In this document: positions 1-11,279 of the stretch, one piece after another
How positions within the stretch are numbered: the first letter of the stretch is position 1
Layout of the letters: every line of letters begins with the position of its first letter
Assembly: GCA_036873135.1 (NCBI GenBank)
Contig: JAPTYO010000017.1
Coordinates: 8,060,001-8,124,000 of the forward strand
Source of the DNA: Clarkia xantiana subsp. parviflora
Taxonomy: Eukaryota > Streptophyta > Magnoliopsida > Myrtales > Onagraceae
Length of the DNA: 64,000 nt
Reading direction: 5' to 3'
Made by a program: the position numbers and the translations under genes
Notes under the pieces: model-generated
The model's database searches: none
The model's input: only the letters and a program-made list of their open reading frames with translations
What the model was told of the DNA's origin: nothing

Positions 1-434
1 GCATACAAGGTGTTTGATAAAATGCATTAGAATAGTTAGACCCAAATCGGCCAAAAATTTTCTAAGTGCTGAAAATTTTAGAAAAGTGTAAATGAATCGT
101 TATACTTCCCTTATGCATAGTGTTCATTGCCGACATGTTTTCTCATGCCTTAGTCGTTGTTTTAATGTGCTCGATATTGATGATCGGTAGTTGTACATAC
201 ACGGCCGTCAATGGTTGTATGTTGGTAATGACAGGTTAGGTAATGTACGTTGAGCGTCATGTATAGACTGTCGGTCATTGTCTGCAAACATGCTAAAACA
301 CTTAGAAAATATTTTAACAATATCTAATGCTTGTTACCATAGATGTTGTCGCATGAGCTTTTCCGATAAGCGTTGTAGGAATGCTTAGGAGGTATTGTGT
401 AGAAGTTGATAATAGCTACTTGATGCATGCAATC
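1..434. other. Non-coding part of element 0
   Basis: AT-rich sequence left of the minisatellite. No convincing ORF, LTR end or polypurine tract is visible, so the 3' LTR of element 0 must lie further left. Confidence 0.5.
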
Positions 435-1070
435 CATCCTTGTCGACATGAATGTACGTACATGGAAACACTTAGAAAATATTTTCCTCTTGTCGACATG
501 TATGTACGTACATGGAAACACTTAGAAAATATTTTCCCCTTATCGACATGTATGTACGTACATGGAAACACTTAGAAAATATTCTTCACTTGTCAACATG
601 TACCCTTGTCGACATATATGTACGTACATGGAAACACTTAGAAAATATTCTTCACTTGTCGACATGTATGTATGTACATGGAAACACTTAGAAAATATTT
701 TCCCCTTGTTGACATGCATGTACGTACATGGAAACACTTAGAAAATATTTTCCCCCTTTCGACATGTATGCTTGTCGACATATATGTACGTATATGGAAA
801 CACTTAGAAAATATTCTTCACTTGTCGACATGTATGCTTGTCGACATGTATGTACGTACATGGAAACACTTAGAAAATATTCTTCACTTGTCGACATGCA
901 TCCTTGTCGACATGTATGTACGTACATTGAAATACTCAGAAAATATTCTTCACTTGTCGACATGTACCCTTGTCGACATGTATGTACATACATGGAAATA
1001 CTTAGAAAATATTCTTCACTTGTCGACATGCATCCTTGTCGACATATATGTACGTACATGTATGTGCGCA
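435..1070 (+). repeat. Minisatellite, 50-bp unit with optional 17-bp insertion
   Basis: About eleven imperfect units. The core is GTCGACATGTATGTACGTAC followed by ATGGAAACACTTAGAAAAT and a TTTTCC or TTCTTCA tail. Spacing is 50 bp between the first units (491, 541) and about 67 bp where an extra 17-bp CTTGTCGACATG block is duplicated. The unit contains the palindromes GTCGAC and TGTACGTACA. Long ORFs here exist on both strands only because the array is repetitive. Its position beside the antisense gene of element 0 parallels the tandem repeats beside the antisense genes of elements 1-4. Confidence 0.9.
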
Positions 1071-1395
1071 CTTGCCCCCATACTTAGAATTTTTTCTCTA
1101 TCCCTGGCTATGTATGTTGTATCCATGTACTTGATGTAAACGCAGGTTGTATGCCAACACCTTGTTGTATGCTAACACTTGGTAATATGCTTGACACATA
1201 GTAGCGTGATGTCCACTTGCAATATGCTGACTGTCATCTTGAGCAAAACACTTAGACAATATTTCGCCCTTGTAATCATTTATCCATGTCGATATGCATG
1301 TACATACATAGAGCTCGCACACTGATTGACTTGTTACTTGTAATTTTCAGGATTCCGAGTTACGCAGTCTTCTTTTCAGAGTTAGTCTTCTTTCC
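1071..1395. other. Leader of the element 0 antisense gene
   Basis: No ORF. It ends with a good splice-acceptor-like tract (TTGTAATTTTCAG, about 1338-1350) shortly before the first ATG, so a 5'-UTR intron is possible. No clear TATA box was seen. Confidence 0.35.
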
Positions 1396-2126
1396 GTGGT
1401 TATTATGAGTAAGTCTTCTATCCCCGTTCCGCGAGTGACATTATGTTCAGATGTTGGTGACGAGCCGGGTATCAACACAGTTGAGTCTCTTAAGGATACA
1501 ACGAGGAATGTGAGTTACTTCTTCAACTATATTGATGAAGATATGTTTGAGCTGTATGCGACTTGTTGTGGACTTGATTCTGCTTTGGAGGTTGTTCTTC
1601 CTTATGACGTATTGCCAGATTCCAAAAAAGGGCAAGTTACTATTCCCCCAAGTGATCTATCCGCAGTTTATACCTCGCAGATTAAGGAAGGCCTGCGTTT
1701 TCCCTATTGTCTTGACTTGGTGGACCTTTGTCGCTATTACCGGATATCATCCTTGAGTCTATCTCCTGCTGGCCTTCGTGTATGGAGCTGTTTTCGAGTT
1801 TTGTTTCACAGGCAATCTTGGCATTATTCTACCACTCTTTTCCGCTGTTTCTATCAATTGATGTGCCCAGATGCAACGGGGTTGTGTGGAATGAAGATGC
1901 ATTGGCCGAACTTGCAAGATAAGGGCTTCGAGAAGCTTGGTCTTGGAGATTCCGAGTGGGATCACAAACAACGTCTAGCCGCCCCGGCTGATCGTTCTGG
2001 TTCTCATTGGCGACATCACTACTTCTTCGTATGCGATGTCTGGACTATTTGGGATGTTGAGAGCATGGAGAAAGCTGATCCTGTTCCGATTTTTTCTGAC
2101 CTTTCCTTGGATGATAGGGAGGCGGT
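1396..2126 (+). CDS. Exon 1, left part, of the element 0 antisense gene
   Basis: Open frame of 243 codons that runs into the LTR of element 1. The last five bases (GCGGT, 2122-2126) are the target duplication. The real protein part ends at the split codon starting at 2125; the rest of the longer apparent ORF (to 2247) is LTR sequence. Confidence 0.75.
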
Positions 2127-2834
2127 TGTTGGATCACGGTGGAACTCCGGTACGGACTTTGACGGCAATCCTAGCTCCTTCGCTCCACGCAATCCTGCAA
2201 GAGGGGATAGACCGGGCGGTGACCCAGAATCCCTCTCCGATGCTTAAATGAGTATCTCGTATGACTGGCAAGAAGTAATCTCAAAGTGTATTGAACTCAA
2301 CGTAAGTCTTTCTGAGGTGATCTCCTGCCCTTTTATAGGCAAAGAGATGCCTCAGGTACCTGGCGAACCGTTAGGGGTGGTTAGCCCGTATCCCGCATAT
2401 CTCGGACGTGATCTCGCGTATCTCAGCCATGCCCCTCGTATCTCGGCCACGCTCCGTGTATCTTAACCACGTTCCGCGTATTTCGGCCACGCCCCGCATA
2501 TCTTGGCCTTATCCTCTGATAACGAGTCCCGACTCCCGTCGGGGACTCCAGAGTTATCTCGTTGTGTCACCGCTCGGGGCCCCTCGTCATTGTGACGGGG
2601 CCAATCATTCTCAGGGATTCATCATCGGGGCCTACTTAAAGGCTTCTCATCGGGAGCTTCCAGCTCACCTATCGGGACCGACTCTGTCAAGACCTTTCAT
2701 CATCGGGACTCCCTCTGTCGGGATCTTGTCTCATCGGGACTCCTAGGTCATCTTGACCTTCATTTTGGGCCTGGTGGGCCTGTTTGCCGTTTCCTCGCCG
2801 TTAAAGGGCCTGACGGCTGTAGTCGAACCCATCA
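2127..2834 (-). repeat. Element 1, 3' LTR (708 bp)
   Basis: Starts TGTTGGATCACGG and ends CCCATCA on the plus strand. It is nearly identical to 11280-12005 but lacks an 18-bp GTCGGGAC-type repeat present near the end of that LTR. Confidence 0.95.
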
Positions 2835-2846
2835 TTTGCCCCCAAG
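2835..2846 (-). other. Polypurine tract of element 1
   Basis: On the minus strand CTTGGGGGCAAA directly precedes the LTR start TGATGGG. The same tract is conserved in elements 2, 3 and 4. Confidence 0.85.
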
Positions 2847-3218
2847 ACATGAGGGACTTTTAGTTCGTCGTGTCTTCTAACTCCCGATCCTCCAATACTA
2901 GAGTCGGGGATCTTTTCCTTTAGTTCAGTTACTCAGTTATCAGTCTTCTCCTTCACGTTTCCTCAGGGTTTTGTAGATAACTGTTAAGTCCCAGGGGTCT
3001 CCTCGGTTCCCCAATGCATTAAATGCAGTAGATAATGGGGTGACGTTTTCAGCCCACGTGCCTGATTTTTCGCGCCTGTCCTTTTCTGAAAAGTGCTTTT
3101 TGGGCCGTTTCATCATTACGCCCGTTGTCCTTCTGCACGTTTCATCTCAACGGTCCAGATTAAGACTCTTCGACTTCGACGACTCGGATCGAAGTGTCCT
3201 TTCAACCTTCTTCTTCGA

Positions 3219-3228
3219 CTATAAAACC
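3219..3228 (+). promoter_or_regulatory. TATA box of the element 1 antisense gene
   Basis: CTATAAAACC lies 181 bp upstream of the antisense ATG. The same box, with the upstream block CATCTCAACGGTCCAGATT, is found before the antisense genes of elements 2, 3 and 4 (45137-45147, 35269-35279, 58777-58787). This argues for a promoter separate from the LTR. Confidence 0.7.
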
Positions 3229-3399
3229 CTAGCCATGGTCATAATTTAACTTTTACCGTCTTCGAATTCTCAAGAGCTCTCTGCGATTCCTCTGCGATTC
3301 CTCTGTGATTCCAAGCCTTGTGATTCCGAAGGTCTTTGGAGTTTCTCCGATCATCTTTCCGGCGAAGTTTCGTTCACCTCCTTCAACCTCTACTTCATC

Positions 3400-4642
3400 A
3401 TGTCTGGTAAGGGATCTCCCTTTGTTGCTTGTTCGTCTTTTCCTTTCTAATTTTCCAAGAGTCCCACTGTATTTTCTTGCCCTGGTTGCTTTTCAGACAG
3501 CGGTTCCAGCTCTGACGGGAGAAAACCCTTTAGTTTTGATTATGCTCCAAATGAGATCTCCAATACTGCTTATGATGCAGCTCTCCGAGAGGGTTGTATC
3601 ACCATCACCTGGGAACCTCGTTTCCCGTATCCTCGGCATCGCCCCTCGAGTAATCCTGAGGTTACTCGTCCCCAGAAAGGGGAGGTATTTGTCTCTACGG
3701 GACAAATATCAGCGGGGATCAGGTTCCCCTTTTGCGGTAACCTGGTTGAGCTATTCCATCATTATAGAACGCACCCCACTACCTTTTCTCCCCATGCCAT
3801 CCGCCTCTGGAACGCCTTTCAAGTCCTCTGTCTCCGACAGAAGTGGGTCTACAGCCTCCAACTCTTCAGAACCTTTTATGGGATGAAGTGCAATAAGGCG
3901 GGGGTTTGCGCCTTCTACCCTCGGATGCACAAGTGGAGTAAGCAGCAGCTTGCCCGGTACGGTTGGACCAGTGACACCTGGAAAGTGGTCAAGGGTCGGG
4001 GACTCTTGATTGATACAGGGTCCGACAACAGTAGCTGGAAGAAGAGCTACTTCTTTATCCGTCACTCCTCAATTCCCTGGCCTCGGTGGGAGGTGGTAGC
4101 AGACCCTCCGCCTGCCTTTCACACTTATGCTGAAGAGGATTTTAAGACTCTCCAACTTATCCAGCTTTATCGGTGGGAGGAGTCTTACACTCCTCTCAAC
4201 GCTACTCACTCGTGGAGCGGGACCTGGTGCACGCCGGGATCCGACTCCTCGATATTGTTTCTGGGGGGCAGCTCTTCGACGGCCCTTCCAATATGGTTCC
4301 TTGGGTAAACTTCTAACTCTTCTTTGTTTACTGTTTGCAGCCAAGAAGGTATCTGTGCTGACCGATCTGTTCCTTAAGCAGGGGGAGACTGATGCTGTCC
4401 GCCCCTCGCGGAAGAGGAAGTCCGCTAAGAAGACTGCGGCTAGGTCGGTGTCTCTTTCAGCGGAGCAACCCAAGCGGAAGCGAGTGGATCTGGACCAGCT
4501 CTTCGATGTCGAAGACGCTTCTGAACTTCCAAGTGCGGACGCCCCGATAGTCAATCCTCCCGAAGCCAATCCTGTGGATCCCTCTGCTACCGACTCCGCG
4601 GACCCAGCTGCTGTCAATGCTGCCGACAAGGACCAAGCTTGA
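3400..4642 (+). pseudogene. Antisense accessory gene of element 1, full-length form (Transposase_28-like)
   Basis: Exon 1 is only ATG TCT G (3400-3406), then an intron (GTAAGG ... TTTCAG), and exon 2 from 3497. Residues about 76-114 (GIRFPF ... FSPHAIRLWNAFQVLC) match the same signature as the element 0 antisense gene, and a WKKSYFFIR ... IPWPRWE motif follows near 182-200. From about 4150-4220 the plausible coding frame switches (LVERDLVHAGI appears in another frame), and the frame stops at 4308. A second intron runs from 4307 (GTAAAC) to TTTGCAG near 4340. The last exon is basic (PSRKRKSAKK, PKRKRVDLD), then acidic and Pro/Ala-rich, ending with TGA at 4640-4642. The frames of the last two exons do not join, so this copy has at least one indel. 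Confidence 0.65.
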
Positions 4643-4839
4643 ATGTTTTTATCTTTTAGAGTCCTTGTATCTTCTTCTCTTGTGTCGTCGTCGGGCCCTT
4701 GAGCCCTTATCAATATCAGACTTCTTTAGTTCCGATCTTTTGTTGCACTTCTCCGAGTGACTTTACTTATACGCGCTTAAGTCGAAACCTCAATACTTAG
4801 GACATTCTCGTACGTCTTTCCCGACGATTTAATAACTTG
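4643..4839. other. 3' region of the element 1 antisense gene
   Basis: Non-coding. A T-rich stretch and TATCAATATCAGACTT follow the stop. This block is nearly identical to 36313-36460 in element 3. Confidence 0.6.
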
Positions 4840-5645
4840 CACCACTTAAGGCGACTTAGTTCCGCGCATCACTTAAGACGACTTAATCGTTACTTAGGAT
4901 AAACCTAAAGATCGCGCACCACTCAAGGCGACTTAGTATCGTGCACCACTCAAGGCGGCTTTTTGATACTTAGAATAAATCTAAGGATTGTGCACCACTT
5001 AAGGCGACTTAGTCCCGCGCCTCACTTAAGACGACTTTAATCATTACTTAGGATAAACCTAAAGATCGCGAACCACTCAAGGCGACTTTAATCACTACTT
5101 AGGATAAACCTAAAGATCGTGCACCACTTAAGGCGACTTTTCTCGTGCACCACTGAAGGCGACTTTTCTCGTGCACCACTGAAGGCGAATTTTGGATACT
5201 TAGAATAAATCTAAGTATTGTGCACCACTTAAGGCGACTTTTCTCGTGCACCACTGAAGGCGACTTTTGGATACTTTTAGAATAAATCTAAGTATTGTGC
5301 ACCACTTAAGGCGACTTTTCTCGTGCACCACTGAAGGCGACTTTTGGATACTTTTAGAATAAATCTAAGTATTGTGCACCACTTAAGGCGACTTTCTTTG
5401 TGCACCACTGAAGGCGACTTTTCTCGTGCACCACTGAAGGCGACTTTTACACTTAGCATAAATCTAAGAACAACTCTTATTTGGAAGCAACCTCTTTATT
5501 TATTAACGGCACGAAATTGGCTTACATCGAATTAAACGATAAACAGCATACACCACTTAAGGCGATTTTTACATCGGGCACCACTTAAGGCGACTTTATC
5601 GGGCACCACTTAAGGCGACTTTATCGAGCACCACTTAAGGCGACT
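4840..5645 (+). repeat. Tandem repeats of element 1 between integrase and antisense gene
   Basis: Many units of about 22-26 bp built on GCACCACTTAAGGCGACTT, interrupted at intervals by GGATACTTAGAATAAATCTAAG blocks that make a higher-order pattern. Homologous arrays lie in elements 2, 3 and 4. Hypervariable tandem repeats in this position are known for Tat/Ogre-type elements and can seed satellites. Confidence 0.92.
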
Positions 5646-5649
5646 TTCT

Positions 5650-6924
5650 TCAAGCATGGTGTTTCTTCAAGTGTTCGCCACTAAAAGAATGCTTCAACGT
5701 TCTGCCATCGAGGTCTTCCAACTTGTACGCATTTGGAGCTGGCATCCCCACGACCTTATAAGGTCCTTCCCATTTTGGTGACATCTTGTTGATTCGATCC
5801 AAAAGGGTGAACTCGTTGCGACGCCAAACCAGCTCCCCGACAAAGAACTGTCGGGACTTCACTCGCCGATTGTAGTACCTGGCCGTCGCTAAACGCATTC
5901 GAGCTTGGACTTCATCGGCTTCCCGCCTCTTCTCTTCGAGTAGGTCCAAGTCCAGACGTCTCACTTCATCGTTCATCAGGGGCTCGTAATATCTCATCTG
6001 ATGGGACGCCACAGCTACCTCCACAGGGGCGACAGCTTCCGTGCCATAAACGAGGCCAAACGGAGTCTCCCCTGTTGATCGCTTGGGTGTCGTTCTAACA
6101 GCCCAAAGCACATTTTCCAGTTCGTTCAGCCACTTGCCCTTCAAGGCATAGACCCTCTTCTTCAGGCCATCCATCATGATTTTGTTGGCTGACTCCACCT
6201 GGCCATTAGTCTGAGCATGGCGTACGGAGACGGTCTGATGCTCAATGTTCAGTTCTTCCAGATACTCCCTCACCTGAGAGCCGTTAAACGGTGGGCCATT
6301 GTCGCTGATCACCACCTTAGGAATTCCATATCTGGACACGATGTGGGTTTGGAGGAAGTTGACGATCTGGTTCCCCGTTGTTCTGGCCAATGCCTTCGCC
6401 TCTATCCATTTCGAAAAATAATCGATTGCTACAAGTAAATACTTACATTGTCCTTGTGCTTGTGGAAGAGGTCCCACCAAGTCGATGCCCCACTGCGCGA
6501 AGGGCCAAGCGCTCTTGATGGATGTCAGATTAGCGGCCGGAGCCACGATACTCGGGGCGTACCTCTGGCACGCGTCGCAGGATCGGACCAACGCCGTTGC
6601 TTCCTTGTTCATCGTGGGCCAATAGTAGCCTAAGTTCAATACCTTCCTCATAATGGATCGGGCCCCTTCGTGGCAAGCCGCGACCCCTTCATGCATTTCC
6701 TTCAGGATTCGACTGGTGTCGGGTTCTGCTACACATTTCAAGTACGGAGTCGAGAACCAGCCCTTCTTGTATAGCTGATTGTCCAGCATCACATAATTGG
6801 CCGCGATCCGACGTATCCTGTCCGCTGCCACTTGATCATCGGGGACTGCCCCCGTAGTCAGGTACGCGACTATCGGGGTCATCCAGGTTGGCTCCTCCTC
6901 CGTTCTTGCTTCAATGGCGCACAC
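5650..6924 (-). pseudogene. Element 1 integrase
   Basis: Open frame of 424 residues, cut off from upstream pol by a TGA near 6942. Zinc-binding HHCC (H78, H85, C116, C119), then the DDE core: D148 in WGIDLVGPL, D208 in VISDNGPPF, and E244 in TNGQVESAN, 35 residues after the second Asp. A C-terminal GPY/F-type module (PKWEGPYKVVGMP) follows. Integrase inserts the cDNA into the genome and would be released from Gag-Pol by the protease. The end ...LKKHHA is the natural C-terminus, shared with the other copies. Confidence 0.88.
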
Positions 6925-6942
6925 CTGTGTTGGGTCGATGTT

Positions 6943-7637
6943 TCACAAGCTCACCTTCTCCAAGAAGTGCACCTTCCGATTTTCTTCCAAGGGTGCCCCC
7001 AGGGCAAATTTACTCAAGGCATCTGCCTCCACGTTTTCCTCCCTCGGAATTGCCTCGATATCGAAGCTTTTGAAGCTCTCTTTCAGGGCTTGTACCTCTC
7101 GCAGATACTTCTTCATTATTGGACTCCTTGCTTCGTATCGCCCTTGAACAATAAAGCTGCGTCGCACTTCACTCTCAAGTGATCGATTCCAGTGCCTTTA
7201 GCAATTTTTAGGCCCGTGATAAGAGCTTCGTACTCCGCTTCGTTGTTTGTGGCCTTGAATGTTAAAGCCAAGGCGTATCGGAGCGGTTCACCTTCACCTG
7301 GTGGTATCAACAAGAAGCCCGCTCCTGATCCGTCCGAACTCGCGGAGCCATCCGTGTACATCTCCCAAGTATTTTCCTTTTTTGGCTGTTCTGATTGCTC
7401 TGCCCTCTCTGGTTGTTCTTCTATCGGGACCTCCATGGTTGCCCCCTCTACAGGGCCCGTTTCTTCCAGATCGGGGGCTGTAGACTCTGCTATGAAATCT
7501 GCTAATGCATGGCCCTTAATGGCTGTTCTCGGAGCGAAGTGTATGTGAAACTCGCTAAGTTCTACTGCCCATTTCAATAATCTCCCCGACGCATCCGGTC
7601 GGTTCAAAAAATGCTTCAAAGGCTGGTTCGTCAGCAC
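6943..7637 (-). pseudogene. Element 1 archaeal-type RNase H, frameshifted
   Basis: The segment after the degenerate first RNase H. MYTDGSASSDGSGAGF supplies the first Asp, TNNEAEYEALITGLKIAKG the Glu, VKCDAAL and EENVEADALSKFAL the later Asp residues. This second, archaeal-type RNase H between RT/RNase H and integrase is diagnostic of the Tat branch. An 11-bp deletion near 7150-7160 shifts the frame compared with elements 2 and 4, and a TGA near 6942 ends the remainder. Confidence 0.85.
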
Positions 7638-7643
7638 AGTGAT

Positions 7644-10388
7644 CTAGTGTGCGTGGAAATACGGCCTTAGCTTCCGAGCAGTAATAATCAACGCAAAGAG
7701 GTACTTCTCAACGGCGGGATAGTTCAATTCAGATTTGGAAAATGCCTTGCTTACATAATAGACGGGGACTTGATTACCCTCGACAATCTTTACTAACACA
7801 GAGCTAATGGCAAATTCAGAAACAGCCAAATAAAGGTAGAGCGGCTCGCCTGGAACCGGTTTCGCCAACGGCGGGAGTGTGCGAAGGTGCTGCTTGAGTG
7901 CTTGGAACGCCTCTTCACATTTGGCGGTCCATTCGAATTTTTTGTTGGCCCTCAAGACTTCAAAAAACGGCATTGAACGGTCGCTGGCTTTGGTCAAGAA
8001 GCGATTCATTGCAGCTAGTCGGCCATTCAGCACTTGCACCTCCCGATGGTTTATCGGAGACTGCATCTCCTTGATTGCCCTCAGTTTCTCAGGATTCACT
8101 TCAATTCCTCTTTGGCTCACCATGAAGCCCAAAAACTTCCCTGAGTGGACTCCGAAGGCGCATTTCGACGGGTTCAAGCGAACTTGATGGAGCCTCATCC
8201 GCTCAAACGCCATGGTAAGGTTGTGCACGTGATCCTCGGCTTGTCGGGACTTCACCAGCATATCATCCACGTAAGCTTCCATGGTTTCTCCCAGCATATC
8301 TCCAAACAGTTTGTTCACCATCCGTTGGTAGGTTGCCCCGGCATTGATCAACCCGAAAGGCATGACATCGTAGTGATAGATGTCACTGTCTGCGTAGAAC
8401 GCTGTATGGGGGGCGTCTTCCTTGGCCATCTTGATTTGGTTGTAGCCTGAATACGCGTCCATGAAACTCAACAGTTCGTGTCCCGACGTGGCATCCACCA
8501 ACTGATCGATTCTCGGGAGTGGATAGCAGTCATTTGGGCAAGCGTTGTTCAAGTCGCGGAAGTCCACACACATTCGCCATTTCCCGTTGGTCTTCTTCAC
8601 CAGCACTGAGTTGGCCACCCAAGTCTGGAATCGGAGCTCCTTAATGAACCCAGCATCGAGCAACCTGCCCGCTTCCTGCTGGATCGCGATCTTCTTATCC
8701 GTGCCCATCGGACGCCTTTTCTGTGTGATAGGCTTGATCGCGGGGTCTATCTTCAGCTCGTGTACGATCACATCGGGGCTGATTCCTGGCATATCGCTGG
8801 GGGACCAGGCAAACAGCTCCTTGAACTCCTTCAGCAACTCCACCAATTTTTGGGCTGTCTCTTCAGTCAGGGCAGACCCGATTTTCACCTTCCTCTGGGG
8901 TCCGTCGATCTCGACTTCTTTCAGATCTTCTACGGGGGCGGGACGCCCAAACTCTTCTCTGGGATCTGTGTCTGTCTGGAGGACAGTCATGGCCTCTCGC
9001 CTCCTCCTCCGGGTGGCATTAACATAGCACTTTCGGGAAGCCACCTGGTCGCCCTTGACCTCTCCGACTCCGTGGTCGGTCGGGAACTTCATCTTCTGGT
9101 GCACAGTCGAGGCAACCGCCATCAGGGGATTAATGGTGGTTCTCCCGATAATCGCGTTGTAGGTCCCCGCGGAATCAACCACGACAAACTCCACGTTCCT
9201 CCTTTCTGATTTCCACCCACTACCAAACTCAACTGGTAAGGTGATTACTCCTAGCGGGTAGGAGGTTGAGCCAGAGAACCCGACCATCGGGAAGTTTGCC
9301 TCCTTCAGATCTTTCTTTGTCTTCCCCATAGCTTCCAGCGCGTCCATGAATAGAATATCGGAGGAACTTCCTCCATCGATTAGAATTCTCTTCATCTCAA
9401 ACCCATCCACATCCAAGGTTACCACCAAGGCATCGTCATGCGGAGTCTCCACGCCTATGAGGTCTTCCGATGAGAAGGAGATTACCATCTCTTCTTTCAA
9501 GGTCCAAGAGCGGGACCTCTTACCCAGTACCACTGCCGTAGGGATTTTAGAGGCATAGACCTCTCGGGCGGATGAGGTATCACCTCCAGCAGCAAATCCT
9601 CCATGAATCACGTTGATAACTCGTCTCTCCTTGCGAGCACCGGATGACTCTGGATCAGTTCTCTTCTTTTTCGGGGACCGATCGCGGGATCGGGAACGGG
9701 ACCGCGATCGGGACCGAGAGCGGGATCGGCACCGCTTATCCCCGACGAATTCCTTGAGCTTCCCCTTCTGGATTAGCTTTTCAATTTCCTTCTTCAGTTC
9801 CCTACAGTGATTGGTGTCATGACCATTTGCGCGGTGAAATCGACAGTAGCGATCCGTGCGGGATCCCAAGAATTCTCCCTCTTTCTTCGGGGGGTACCTG
9901 GAGATACCTTGTCGTTCCATGACTGTTAACACCTCCGCCATGGAGGAGTTGAGAGGAATGTCGAAATCCTCCCGCTTATCCTTCCTTGAAGAACGTCTAT
10001 CGTCCCTCCGATCCGGACGGCCTCGATTCTTGCTACTGTCGGGTTTACCCTTTGACTTACGATCGTCGAAAGGTTTAACCGACTGCTTCCCTTTGTTCGA
10101 CTTTGGGGGCTCCAGTTCTCCCGCGGCTATCTTCGACTCCTGGACGTCGATCTGTCGATTCACCCTCTTCTGTAATGCCTCCATATTCCACACAGCTTTC
10201 TCAGCCACGCTGTGCATCAAGTCGGAGCCATAGGGGGCTGTCAGGTTCCGAATGAAGGTGCGGATGGTTTCGCCTTCTGAGATTTCTTCGTCTATCTCTG
10301 CTACGCTGGCTGTGTACCGCTGGTAATAGTGAGCCAGCGATTCATCGGGCCTTTGCACCACCTGAGTCAGGGACCTCACGCTCTTCAA
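7644..10388 (-). pseudogene. Element 1 Gag C-terminus, protease, reverse transcriptase, RNase H
   Basis: Open for 914 residues. Gag C-terminal half, CHHC knuckle (C182-x2-H-x4-H-x4-C195), an arginine/serine tract (about 218-237) followed by PKKKR, protease with D338 in ILIDGGSSSD and the IIGRTTINP flap, RT (about 575-750; VDFRDLN, MDAYSGYNQI, MPFGLINAGATYQR, YVDD at 706-709), then a first RNase H (about 800-914) whose usual first Asp (TDAS) is replaced by LAVSEFA, so it is probably inactive. It ends at a TAG (7641-7643) where the other copies have Glu. It is separated from the Gag N-terminus by another TAG (10401-10403). Confidence 0.92.
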
Positions 10389-10403
10389 TAAACGCCTCCG
10401 ACC

Positions 10404-11243
10404 CTAGTACTGCTGAAAGAATCGGTCGTGCATGTCTGCCCAGCAAGTGATGCAGCCTGGGGGCAGACTAAAGAACCAGGTCAGGGCTCTTTCTCCAAGT
10501 GTGTTTGGAAACAGTGTACACACTATGTCCTCGCTCGGGGCTCTTCCCAGACACGCCATGAGGTGCTTCTGGACATGGCGAACTGGATCTCCTTCGCCAT
10601 CATACTCCTTTATCGTGGGGATGCCTAGCCCAGGCGGGGCTAGGGTGTCGATAAGTCGGGGGACGAAGGGATGAGTGGATCGATCCCTTAGCTCCGACAC
10701 CAGCGGCTTCTGCTCTCCCATACAGATGTTCACGATCTTTACCACCTGGTCGGGAGTGATGGGACCATTCAGGGGAATGGTCCTGTGCTGTACTGGTCCT
10801 GGTCCATCAACCACGAACCTCTCCGGCTGACCGGTTGCCCTACCTCTGTCCTGGCCTCGGGGCGGGGCTTCATGTGCGTTCTGACCCTCTGTTGGCGGGG
10901 CCACTTCCTCCAACGGGGGCATCTCCTCCTGCCTCCTTGCAGCCTCTCTCCGATCCAAGAGAGCCTCCACGGCTACCAGGAACATGGGCATGGCTTCCGC
11001 CACGGCCCTTGTCAAGTCTGCAGCTGGGGGGGCCTCCTGCCCCCTGTTGCCCTGGTGCTGAGGAGCAACATCTTCGGGATCTCCATTGTGCCCTCCTGTC
11101 TGGGAGAGCTCAGCCGGGGGATGGTTCTGGTTTTCCTCCTGTTCCGGTACTGAATCCAGATTCGTTGCAGCGGGGTGACGGGAACCACCGGATTGTCCCT
11201 GTCTTCTGTGCTTGCCAGCCGCCATCGATCGAGTAGAAGGCAT
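10404..11243 (-). pseudogene. Element 1 Gag, N-terminal part
   Basis: Starts at ATG 11243 (MPSTRSMAAGKH), the start shared with elements 2 and 3. A low-complexity N-terminus is followed by the retrotransposon Gag domain (ITPDQVVKIVNICMG, IKEYDGEGDPVRHVQKHL, LGERALTWFFSLPPGCI). It forms the capsid of the virus-like particle. An in-frame TAG follows QQY (10401-10403); element 2 has a stop at the same codon while elements 3 and 4 have Gln. The upstream extension of the ORF to 11435 lies in PBS and LTR and is not used. Confidence 0.9.
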
Positions 11244-11260
11244 ATCAGCTTTTTTTTTGT

Positions 11261-11279
11261 TTCCCACAGACGGCGCCAA
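11261..11279 (-). other. Primer binding site of element 1
   Basis: On the minus strand TTGGCGCCGTCTGTGGGAA follows the LTR end CCAACA. The first nine bases TGGCGCCGT fit the 3' end of plant tRNA-Asp; the rest fits it poorly. Confidence 0.8.

Noticed and set aside
435..1070. CRISPR-like regular repeats
   Set aside because: No unique spacers, no cas genes, plant context; it is a minisatellite.
672..1139. Overlapping long ORFs on both strands
   Set aside because: They follow the minisatellite; the peptide repeats only mirror the DNA unit.
2408..2746. ORF in the LTR (also 11559, 34468, 43517)
   Set aside because: Recurs in each LTR, but its length and frame follow the GTCCCGA and GATACG repeats; no evidence for translation.
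7879..10233. Plus-strand ORFs opposite element 1 pol (and equivalents in elements 2-4)
   Set aside because: Shadow frames of conserved pol codons; no start context, splicing or motifs.
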